From Turritopsis dohrnii (lineage: Eukaryota; Cnidaria; Hydrozoa; Anthoathecata; Oceaniidae), in NCBI GenBank assembly GCA_027922465.2, contig BQMF02000282.1, positions 62,001 to 126,000 of the forward strand: a stretch of 64,000 bases of DNA. The letters run 5' to 3'. The position numbers and the translations under genes were made by a program. Position 1 is the first letter of the stretch. The number at the start of each line of letters is the position of its first letter. Positions 11,004 through 23,700 of this stretch are shown one piece after another. The notes beneath the pieces were generated by a model. The model did no database searches and was not told the origin of the DNA. It saw only the letters and a list, made by a program, of their open reading frames with translations.

Positions 11004-11762
11004 AATCATGACGAAAAGTAATTGTTACGAAATATTTCGTTACATATGTCAACTGTTACGTTTACTAAATAATGTGTGTTTCATTGATGTTCTCCTGTCG
11101 TTTCCTTGTGAAGTTCTTTTTGTTAACAGCGTGTTAATTAATCATGCTAAGACGTTTTTAAATTTGATTCAATATTACATGCCATTTCCATGGCTTGGTT
11201 TCAGCACAAAAAAAGCCTGAACATAATATTGAGTTTTTTGTATGAGTGTTTCAATATTCCAAATGAAAATTGTTATGAAAAATGAACTTCCAGAAATCTG
11301 CAAAGACTTTAAGCTTCGAGTCAAACATTTACACTGTATCCACTATCAAATTCTGTATATCTAAATATTAAATCTTTTCTAGATAGCATTTAATTTAAAT
11401 TAAACGTAATTTCTATTGAACATAAATCAGACTTTGTTCAAGGACTTTAAGTGCCCCAGATTTTCATATAGATCACAATCCTTTATCTTTCCGATTATTT
11501 CAGAAGTTACATTTACCTAATAGAGTTGAAAAATCCCACACCATTACTTCTGATTTCATTGGAAACTTCAGCTAAGAATATCAATTTAACATTATGAGTG
11601 TAAAGATGCTATAGATCTAATACGCTGTTTGCATTAGCTTTGAAAGGGCTTTACCACCCAATTTCAGATTTATTCGCTTCTCTATAAACAAAATGTTCGT
11701 TTAACTTATTTTAATTGCCATTCAAAACATAACCAGACTCCATAGCATCTATATATTTCTAG

Positions 11763-14700
11763 AAACGACCTTTCCTGATTTGATGTCTATGTTTGGAACC
11801 GAGACAAAAACTGGCAGGCAGTATAAGTTATTTGGATGTGTTTTGGAAGTTAGTAACGACCAGTGCAACATATCATTCACACCGAAAGATAAATCGTGCC
11901 ATGACAAGCTGTCCATACCAAGATTATTTGATTTCATTTTCAAGAAAACTAATTTGAAAAATATCACAGAAAAATTCATTCCACTAGAAAACTTTCAAGT
12001 TAAAAAGTTTTTTCTTAATAAGTGTGATGGCGACGTAGAATTTAAAACTGTCAGCAAAGAGGCGTTTGACATTGTTAAAGAAAAACTCAAGGTTAGCCAT
12101 TTTATTGTTCAGTATTTTTTGTTGTTGTTGTTTTTATGATACGCGTCTACGTACCTTTATGTCTTATCTTTTGGGGCTAAAAAAACAACTGTTAGATCGA
12201 AAATCAAGCAATTTGGATTTCGGAAATGAAAACTTCCTTCATGCTAGCATGTTATAAAAGTTATTTTCAAAAATGTCTATTTTATTTACAGCTATTGATC
12301 TAAAAATATATTAGAGATCAGAGCAAATCTCCATTAGTCTAGAAATGTCAAAAAAATTGGAACTAGGAACGGAAAATTGGAACCTCATTTTGACAGATTT
12401 CTTCTTCAGGTGAAATCTGGATCCTTAGAAATGAGTTTTAACTACAAAGAACTGAAGAAACAAATCTCTTTTGAAAAAATTGGCATCAAACTGGATGGCA
12501 TTATGGAGTTAGTAGGAGCAAAAGCACCATTAAAGTTGGACAAGAAGAAAGATTCCAATGAAGGGTTGTTTTCAATTAAGATGGACTCTATATCATCCAA
12601 TGAGTTTTCCCAAATATTTTCTAAAAAAGGTGTCGCAGAGGGTGAATCTCAGAGTAGTTTATTCACTGATGTTATTATTTCTGATCCAATCATTACAGGA
12701 AGTCGAGACGTGGATGGTTCCTTTGAAATAGTTTTGAAAGGTACTGTGAATGGAATTTTGGGCATTGGTCCCATAATGGTTTTTGTGATTGTTCAAAAGC
12801 AGAGCTGCAGCTCAGTAACGGTAGCATTTATCGCTGATATAAAGAATATCAATCCAACAAAAGTCCTGTCAGCTTTGACTGGTAAAAACTTGACTGACAT
12901 TCCAATAATCAAACATATCACTGTCAATCTTGTATTTGAATATGCTAGTAATGACATGATGATACTTAAGGATGAAGAACTTAACAAAGTTTTAGTCAAA
13001 TATATATCAAATGCAAAAACAGTGATGAAAGGAACCAAACTTAAACTCGATGTTCCAATAAAGAAAATCTTGCAAAACACAAAAACAATATCATCTCTTA
13101 AGCATGTTCCAGAATCAATGTTCGTTGAAATATATCTCCATGAGGGCGATGTTTGTTTCAGGTTTCCTGAAAATGCAACAATGGATTTACTAAATATAAT
13201 GGTAGCTTTAGTTCCAAAAGTTCCTGACATACTTTTTAAATATATTCTGAAGACACCACCACGTGTCATCATCAAGAAGTTTGACGTAAACGTACAGACA
13301 CAAGCAGTTCATCTTCTTCTTCTGGCTCCAAAACAAGTTGTTTTAGGTGACAATCTAATCTCGCTTGAGGTATTAACGTTCTTTAGTTAGATTTGATACT
13401 GAATTGATTCTTTTATTTTTATTTATTCTGAATGGTCATGCAAGATAAAGTATTTCAGTCATAAAGACTTGAAAGATTAATGATGCATATGATGCATATA
13501 TGATGTATATATGGGCGTTCTATGTGTGTTCTGACTATTGGTTTAAAGACTGAACAAAATAGTTAGAATAGAGTTTCTAAGTTAAAGGTTTAGGATAATG
13601 AATGGATGCAAGAATTCGATTTACACAACAAGAAACACATCAATTAACCAGCAGTAAACGTTAATCAACTAAGGAACCGTTTTGCTTTATATGTTTTAAA
13701 TGTTTCGAAATCACAAACCCATGACGTCTTTCCAATATAACATCGGCAGTGTCACAATATAGTCAGCTTGATTTCCTTCACTTGACTTAGACAGCAGAGT
13801 TTGAACTTCAACACGAACCTGGAGGTGAATGGCAATTCAAGATACAAGCAGAGCAGAACATAGGAAAATCAGTCCTTCAAGTATTGGTAGAAAAGAAAAA
13901 TGAAGAATTCGTTTTTGGAGGTAAATACGGTTTTTATGATAAGAGAAAATAAGAAAATCAAAGAAAATTAAGGTAAACATAATGATGTAATGAATAATCA
14001 TCCAGACATCTAAGGGGAAGTGAGATGTGAAAGGTAAAAAAGTACAAATAAAACAGGACTGCTTTACGTCTAATATTGCATCATTTTCTTTCGTCCTTTT
14101 GGAAGATGTATAATCTAGTTGGCACCTAAACCAAAAACGCAAACTATTCTTCTGTGCATGTTACTACGGAGATTTGCACTGTTTCAATAACTATTCTAAC
14201 TGTACTCAAACTTTATTGCGGTTAACCTTGATATAATGATATATCAATTTTGTTGCAGCCAATGTGTCCGAATTAACTACAAAAGAATTGGTGATGCAGT
14301 TCGGTGCACCAAAAAGTGAAAAGTTTCTGGATAAACTCGATTTCTTGAACTTTGGATTGAAAGATCTTCAGATTTCTGCCAAGTTTGGGGAAAAATTAAA
14401 AATTCAGTATGTTTTTCATGTTACTGGATTTTTTTTGATTATTTTTTTTTATCATCAAATTGGGATCCATACAATAATATATGGTTCTTCTCCATAGAAC
14501 ATAAATTTTCAAATAAAAATATCAAAATATTATTAAATATTATTATAATTAAATAACTTAATAAAATGTGTAAGGGGAGAAAAAAAGGAAAGAAAAGTGA
14601 GCCAGCGCACGAGACTTAATCCGTCTGACGGATTAAAGAAAAATTGTGATTGAAACACTGAGAGAAAACTGAAAATGAAAGTGTAAAACGATAAGCAGAC

Positions 14701-17700
14701 AAATAACAATAAATATTTATATTCGAATATATACATAACCTATAGAAAAAAGAGGAGGACTACGAGGACAGGACTCTTGCCAGAGCTCTGTCTTTGTAGT
14801 ACTTCATCGCCTCTTTGCAAAAACTTTTACTATCACTAATAATCCTAACATTTTTTGGTAAATCATTAATGCCCCCGCAGCGAGCGTAAGCGAGCAAGGA
14901 GGCATAGTAGTTTCACGAGATAGGTGAATGTCAGTTTCCGATTTTGTTCTTCCTCATCATCATCATCATCATCTTCCAACTTTTCATGTTGACGTTACAC
15001 GGTGGTATACAATTTTTAGCTGACTTTGCTTTTTTCCGTTTCAAAGCATGGTACTGTAGGTGGGAGACAATGTTTATTTAGAAAGTTCGTATGTTGAAAT
15101 TGCTTAGACATTTTTCATATTACTTTTGTGTTGTTTTAGTGAAGGGAACGACAGGATTTTGAAGCACAGCTTGAAATCTGAAATTTTGCTAACCATACAT
15201 TTTATTTTTGTATATATATTTTAGCTCTAAATCTTTCATTCAATAAATTTTATTAAATGCACTGATTTTTGGCGGATCTTGCCTTAAAAAGATTTTAATT
15301 GGGTTTCTGTGTATGCAATATTACAAATTGTCGTTCTTCGTGTTTTTCCTTCTTTCTGTCCTCCAAACCTAGTGTGATCATGATCAATAAAGCCTTTTTA
15401 TATTTTTTTCTTGTTTTTTTATGTAAACTTTTCTTTGTAGCAAATACTTTCTGATATTACTTGTTGAGCCTTATTTACACTTTTTGAAAGGTATAGTAGC
15501 ATAAATGTGACATAGGCCTAAGAGATAACAAAAAGTAACAAAGTTTTGTTTGTTTTTGTTTCCGTTGTATAGCTTGCAATGTATAGCTTGTTGTGTGTAC
15601 AAATTGGGAAGCTTGAGCGCGGGTGCATTTAGCTACATGCTAGTATATACTAGTGCTTGCTCGTTGTAGGTGTTCTTCTCACCACGCTCAACTTTGAATT
15701 CACAATCGGATCATGGCCATCTATCTATCAAGGCCATCTAATGTCGTTTAGAGCAGAATGGGTGCATTTTATTATGGCGAAATCAAATGATTCTTTTACT
15801 GGCAGCTAGCCCAAGTCGATTACATCGGTTTCCTTGGCGAAGCGCCCAATTACGTATCCGGATTTTTGCGCATCCAGAAAATAAATTAAAAGTGGTTCTT
15901 TTGTTATTATTGTATTTTTTACTCTCCAATCTAAATGTGATTACGTAATCACATGCGATTTCGTTTTTGCTTTACCACGTTATATCACTTTAGCACTTTT
16001 ATATCATCAATTTCAAAAACAAACGTAATGGATCATCTAAAAACAATTTTCTAATTAAGTAAATGGTTCTAACATTAATTTCCACATTATATGTATCGTA
16101 AATGTGATCCTTTTGTCCCATTAAGGTTTTACTCATGATTTATTGAAACAAAAGTTTGACATTGCTTCGTACAAGGTCAATATGAATTTCAAACCAGAAT
16201 AAGCGCTTGACAATACAAGATCAAAAGATGATGTCTCATTGCAGAATGTCCTTTTTTAATATACGATGTAAAAGGATGCACTCATGCAACGCTTTTGGTC
16301 GACAGTATCTTAAATCATGTGAAATAACGAAGAACTGTCTTCGTTCAACAGACAGAAACAATTATAATTTTGACCATAATGATTGAATGGTGTTATATGT
16401 AGCTATAAACAGTTTGATCTGAAACTGGGCATCCTTCCATTACAGTGTAAAAGGAAACCCAGTTTTGTTTGGTTGGGATGATATCTATTTTGAAGGATTT
16501 ATATACGACATGGAGAAAGAAGAGTCGAGGTTTGAAGCTGCCATCGATGAACAACCAAAACGAAACAAAAGACAAGTTGCAAGTATGCCATTTTGTTTAT
16601 CAGAACCTTCTTTTATGAACACCTTGAAATTCCAAAAGACTAAGAATTTGTCAAGTAACATATTGCCATGGTCGACCCTAGTGATAACTAAAGTGAACTT
16701 ACAAATGACTGTTAAATATAAGCCTTTTGAAAAACTCATGTCTTTAGGGGGTGATCACATGGAGGGGGGCTAGCTCGGTTTGCCGAGATCTCTCTACTAT
16801 TAAGAAAGTGCAATAAGTTTGTGTTTGTGATCACATGAGAAGCGAGCCAGCCCGCTTTGCCGAGATCTTGCTTTATTTAACCGAGGTCTCGGTAAAGCGG
16901 GCTGAAGAATTTCTCATGTGATGGCTTTCAACCGGGCTGGCCCCCTTTGCCGGGATGAAATTGCATACACGGCGCATGCGTAAAGTTGAAAAATATAACA
17001 AATATCACGTGATCAATTCTTCAGCCCAGTTAAGCGGGCTGATACTTTTCCATCTAAATACATCAAATCTGGTTCATGATCGATTTTCATATATAAGATA
17101 AAGGCATAAGAAACGTACCATTTTGCGATCTCAAAGCTGTTCGCTTGAAAGATTGAGGAAAAGTTGTTGCTAACCAAAACAGAACACTTTTAATTGTGAA
17201 ATATCGATGATCGCTATTAGCTCTTCTAACAAGTTATAACACCCTTTTAGGTCTAGGAGATAGTGTTTACAATGTAAGAAAATCAAATAGGAACAAAAAT
17301 ATTGGAATGGTAAACAAGGCTACACAGAGGTAGCAGCAATAATGGACATTGTCTTTATAATGTTCATCAACACTAGAAGCCGCTTATATGTAGCTACCTT
17401 TTTGTTTGTGATACTTGACATAGATTCTGAGGAAGGAACTGATGACGAGGAAGAAGAAGAAGAAGAACCAATAATAGCACCGAAGTATGACAGAATGATG
17501 GCTTTTGGATTAGTTGCAAAACACATACGATTGGATGAAATTGCTGAAAAACTCTTCAACAAGACTATTTTGAGGAAATCATGGTTATCTGACCTCAGTG
17601 CAAGTACGAATTTTTAAGAAAACTTTGCCCTTTTCAAGTTTGTGAGGTTTTTACATGGTTGCTATAAACGAGTTAACCCTCCCTGTTTATTCTACCGCTT

Positions 17701-20700
17701 TTTCTTCGCTACATAATAAAACCGTTAGTAGATTAATTGAAACCACTGTGACATATTGCAGGCTTTACATTCTCAGACATGTTTCAATATAACTTAGCCT
17801 CATTTTCATGTATAGGCTTCACCATCTCAAATACTGATGCAACCTCAACTATAAATTTCACCTTGCCCGAATTAGCAAAAACTGTTCGCTTGAGAGACGG
17901 TATGGATTTTTTTTAATCGTTTCGGTAAAGTTATTCATGTCTAAAAATTATCTAATCATACAACTATTATCAGGGATATTCTTTGCAACTCAACTTACCA
18001 TACCAAAAGATTGCAAAGGCGACCAGTTATGTGAGATAGCTCGAGAAAAAATGCTCCCGGGAACGAAGTTGTACTTAGAAGGGGAGGTTACCAAATACGA
18101 TATGTTTCTTGAGGCCGGTTATAAAGGTGGAGGACTGAAACTGGGAAAGAATGTTGTGTTGCATAAAGTTATTGTTGTACTTAAAGTTGGTCTTAAAGGA
18201 ACAGCGCTTTATATAGAAGGCGACCTAAAGATCAATGACCCTCCTTTAATATTTCGAGGTAATGATACTTTGTTCTGTAGTCTTTCGTGAAATAGTGTTC
18301 CAATTTAAGTGTCCCACAACCACGTTCAAGATGTCACTGAACTGCATAGTAACAGTAAGAATAGCTTTAAAAATATTGCATATTTTTGTATGTTTTGTTG
18401 AATCTTTTCTTTCTTGAATGCATAAGAAAGTACATGAATCTTTTAATATTTTACCTTTTATATCTTTTATAACTTTGTCGGTAGTTACGACCTATGAAAA
18501 GACTTTCATTTTAAGGACGTCTTAGTGTTGGAATTCTTGGCAACGTCGAGTTGCATTTAACAATGGTTGGAATGTGGAAAAAACCGTTTGGAATACCTTT
18601 CATCGCATTTGGAAACATTGGAGCTGCAATAGGGATATATCCTGAATTCCCATTAGCTAAATTGGGTAAGAATGGGTTAATGCGCATGCGTCGTATTACA
18701 CCGTCACCACTTTGCATCATTTTTTTATGCTGTTTTTTCTAAACATCTCTTTATTTTTCATCATCAAGAAATTATATTTTCAAGGGAAAAAGAACTGTAA
18801 GGTACAAATTTGTTTTTAGAGTTCACAGCAGAAGTTCATTTTGGTCAAATTGGCAGCGGTCAGGAAATTAAAGCTAAGGCAGCGATCGGATTTAACCCGA
18901 TTAACCCGCTTGAAGATTTTTTTTACGCCGACATAAATAAAATTACCATTGAAAGTTTGGCCCATGCGTTTGGACTGAACTTGCCGTTACCTAAAGTGTT
19001 ATTGGATACAGGATTTCCTGAGGGATTGATTTTAAGCTACACCATTAATCCCCGAGGTAATTTATGAATCAATCGTTAGGTATATTGTTGCATGTATTCC
19101 TCTTTATGCTGAGTAACTGTTCATTGGTTGGGGGAATATTGAGGTAGAATGTTGAATGAAAACATGAATGTAAAAAATGAAAATCAAAGGTAAGGATAGA
19201 ATAAAAAAGTAATTGAAAGTAAAAGAAAATGGAAACAAACAAATCCAAGCTGAATCAGAGACTTCCTTAACTTCACATATAGTTAACCATTTCGTCATTG
19301 TATCGTTGCTCATTCGACGCCATTATATGTGTGCTTTCAAATATATGCTCTTTAAATCGGAATTTTTGTTTAAGGTAAAGAAATTGAGCACCTTGATGTT
19401 AAGATACAAATGGGTATTCAACTGCGTGGCCTAATCAACATATTAGGTTTGAAATTGAAATGCGAAATTTTAGTGAATTTTCCAAAAAAGATTTCAGTTG
19501 ACGTCGAATTGTCACCATTGAAAATTGGTGGTGGTTTGATAAGCCTTCGAAGAGGACGCAAGGACCAGGAGCGTGGCCCACAACTCTACGTTGGAATATC
19601 ACTAACAGAGGTAAATTTTACATTTTGTAACATTTTGTGGGTCATTTTGAATTTTGAATTTCAGCTTTTCACTCTGTTTCACCATGTTCCTGCTAACATC
19701 ACCTAGGATTTTATCCCCAAATTTAGAATTTTTCATTTTAGGTCGAGGTTAGGTTACATGCTTATGCTGAGCTGTTGGGAATTGGTGCAGAAGTTGTTAT
19801 TGACATATCTAACAAAGGAATATTTTTCTTTGTTTATGGCAACCTGTTCGACTTGATTGAAGCAAACGTAACGGTGTCTGCTCCATTTAGTAAAGGAGAG
19901 ATAATGGAAAGTCACTTTATGGTACACATTTAAGATAATTCTTATTATGTGTCTAAAAAAAAGTGGACATTCATTATTGGAGGATTGTCCCTTTAATTCG
20001 TTTCTGCCATGTTTGTGAGCATCGAAATGTTTTGCTTTTTTACGATTTGAAGGAAATATTGAAATATTTAGTGCTTGCATCTGTGTTTCATGATAAACTG
20101 AATTTACCGAAAACATTGTGGTGGGAATCGTGTGGTTTTTTTATATTAAAATTTTGAAATTCTCATTTTGATCCCTCAAATGCAACAAGAAACGCTTTTC
20201 AATAATCGCTTTGGATTTTTTCTAAATTTGCTTTCTTGACTAAATTATGAAAACACAAATGGAAAGCTCAAATACAGCATATGTGTGTAAATTCTTTTTG
20301 AAAAAATTGAAGCACTCTAAAAATGTAGTTAGATTAGCCTCAAGTTTCCCTTCACCAAATTGTGGCAAATTCAAAAACAGCATAGTGAAATTAATCATGC
20401 AGAAATTTCCATGAAAATTGTTTGGAAAATTGATCCAGAATTCTCTGTCAAACCCTTGTAATAATTATCACAACTTTTTTATCCATAAGGTTATTATTTG
20501 GAGACGCGACGATGATCGCTTTGTTTCGAAGTGTTCCTTACTGAAAATATGATAGAAAGAACTTTCAGGAAATATGAGATAAACATATTGCGTTTTATAG
20601 GTTTCAGGATGTATTTCTGCCAGTATTTCTGATATTGCTACGAATGCAGCAGACACAATTACAAATACTGCAGAAAATACTGAAGAAGCAATCAAAACGA

Positions 20701-23700
20701 CGAACAAGCAAGCGAAGCACGCAAGTAAGAATTTTGTCTTAAGCATCATGTTAAGACTTTGTTTATTATTTTAGGTAGCATCAAATGAAACTCTAATTGG
20801 AATTCGCAGAACGAAGAGATTGGAATATCAATTTATTATTCAATTTTGATTAGAACAATTTGGTCCTCCACTGATAGCAGAACATGTTTTAATGTTATTA
20901 ATAATTAGCGCATCTTTTCAAGGGCATTTACCTAAATTATTTAAGTTGCTTGAGCTCCAATCTTAGTATCATTCGTGACTCAAACTGATAAAATGATATA
21001 AGATTAAAGTTTAATGATCCAAATCACTGCAAAGTGTATTTGTATAACAAAAAGAAGTTCGCAGTTCTTTTTTTTGAATCCAATATCTATATCATTGCTA
21101 ATTTGTTAAGGCAGGAACTTTAAGTTACAGAGCACTTTCAAGTTACCAAAAAAGAGGCATTTAAAGATACTTTTTTTATTAATTACAATTTTTCTAATTT
21201 CCAAATAGGTTCGTGGCACAATGTTGCCAGTAACAAGATTGACGCGTGGACAAAATCATTGCAAGAGAAACAAGATGCCATTCAAAGAAAGTCACAGAAA
21301 TTAGACAAGATTAAGGATGTTCTTGATGATGTATGTGTGGATGAATGTGAAGATGGTATGTATAAAATTCCTTGGTTAGCTCAGCAAATCAACTAATCTG
21401 TTAGAAATCTAACAGAGCCACAGGACGAATTTGTTTAAGAATCGCTGCAGAGAAGTATGTCTATAGAAAAGCTCATACATCATTTCAATGACGATGCACT
21501 TTGTCGCAGTGCCTTTCTGACGATTTTGCCCAATATGGAGCGTTAACAGCTGCGACCAAATCATTCAAGATCTCCAGTAACATTTTTGATTTTGAAATGT
21601 TTCAAAGAAAAAGAATTCGCAAATAGAATTAATGTTAGCGTTAACTTTGAGCGTACCCACATCGTTTGTTGCAAAAATTAATTTGTTCATTTATATTCTA
21701 GTATGCCTTGGTGGACCAACAATTGATACGCATTGCGATAAGATATTAGGTCAATGGATTCCTTGTCCTGATTGGGATGAATGTAAAACTATGGTAGAAA
21801 GTCCCATTTGCTTAGCAGAATGCAAGACTAATCAAATCTATTTAGAAGGAAAAGCAATAAAGAAACGAGTTACTATCGAAGTAAGTAAATTTATATGTTG
21901 TGTCAACTGCAGGCTTTGCGAGGAAAAAACATTTGAACAAGCTCAAATCTTAAAAATCAACTAAATGGCGAACAACACCCCAACCTTTAGCAATATGCTT
22001 TTGTTTTTTAACCATTATAAACTGGTTAAACCAGGATTAACCATTCCGTCAATAGACCATACTTATACACTTAGCTGATATCGGAAATAGAAAGTTTGTT
22101 TATATTTTCTTTAGATTTTGATAAATGCCATTGAAATAATAGAAAAAATCTTGGAGTATGCAAAAGGATTTGTTGATCGTTCCAAAGTGTTAATCGATGC
22201 CACAGAAGCCGCTGCGCACAAGGTGGAACAAGCAGCAAAAGTAGCTAAAGATGCCATGTATGCTGTCGCAAAATACACCAAAGACAATCTTATAAATATC
22301 CATCACGCGTGCTTTAATACAACTTTAGAAGAAGCAGTTTCTGCATGCTTTGGCATCTCGGTTAATGTCACGTTAGGCGGTCGAAAGAATTTTGCACTAG
22401 ACACAAAAGCCTGTTTGGATGTGAGTTTTGCGAAGAACATTGGTGATGCCATCAGTCAAAAATTGTTTCCTGGCATACAAGCTGTGAAAGGTTACCTAGA
22501 AAAAGCAAAAGATCACTTTATAAGTAAGGTTTAAGTCCAAAATTTCTTCAAGGTTCTTCTAAATCCCTCACGAACTAAGAAGATGTCTTAGCCAAATCTT
22601 CCATAATATGTGAGAGTTGAAGTGACCAATTAATTTGCGACTGACACTGATTAAAGAAGGCTAAATAATGCTTCGAAATCAAACTGAGCCACCGAACAAA
22701 TTTGTTCAAAAATGACTGTGGAGGAACACTTTTCTTCTATTTCCAGCTATTCTAAGGAAAATGCACTTCGTCAAAGCGACACGTGTTCCGCATAAAATAG
22801 AAGTATAGTCCTTGTATACATTTGGAACTGGGTTTTACGTTTTTTAGAAGCAGATCAAAAGAAGAAACAACTAGAAGAATACAAGGAGACAGCTGAGAAA
22901 GCTGAGCATGAATTAGAAGGGGAAATTGATGAAGACACTATACAAGAAGATAATGATGATGACGACGATGAAGAAGACCTCCTAAAAAAGAAGGTTTTAC
23001 TTTAATTGTATACTTTAGGAACCATAACCGTAATAATAATTTCTATTTGATATCTGGCTCTATTTATTTGCTTTAAGTAAGTAACGGAGAGTTTTAGTCC
23101 TCGGGCTTCCATCCGTAATGGTTGGTTCTTCTGCCCGCCGACTTGCAACTAGTAGTTGACGTACCGCCAGAGATATAGCATTGCTCTTACGCACCCGAAG
23201 GACAGTCTTCTATGTTCATCTGTTTCATTATTAGGAACAAGTACATCGTTTTCAGCAAAGCAGAAGCAAGGAATACGTCCAACAACAGATATATTCTGAT
23301 TGGCCTACAGTGTTTATTCACGACGATCTGACCATGGATGCTTTAGATAAACGCTCCCCATGGGCATTTTCACGAAACGATTCGCCATTTGTGAAAAGTA
23401 AAAACACAAAACGAACGATCAATGACACAGATGTTGCGTTGAAGGAATATGTACCAATAGGTAGGGCAAAAACTGATTGGTAGTTAAATGAACCCTCGAC
23501 CGATTGGAGGATTCTTACAGGTCGACATATCTGGCCAAGGAGTTTTATGTCAACCAAACCTTACTCCAATCTACATCCACTCATTAACTTATCCTTGCCA
23601 TAATAAAGAAGAACACTTTGCAGTCGTTATCAATATACAATGTTACCTTGTCTCGGTACTTACACTGACGGCTCCTTTGTAGAAATTCCAATTCAATATG

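Noticed and set aside
12793..13275. 160-codon minus-strand ORF
   Set aside because: Antisense shadow of the large exon 12410-13369.
23520..23602. Alternative last exon of the giant gene after TTCTTACAG
   Set aside because: Phase fits, but it ends quickly at a stop, while joining 23460 to 23772 continues a long, consistent protein to a later stop. Kept only as a possible splice variant.
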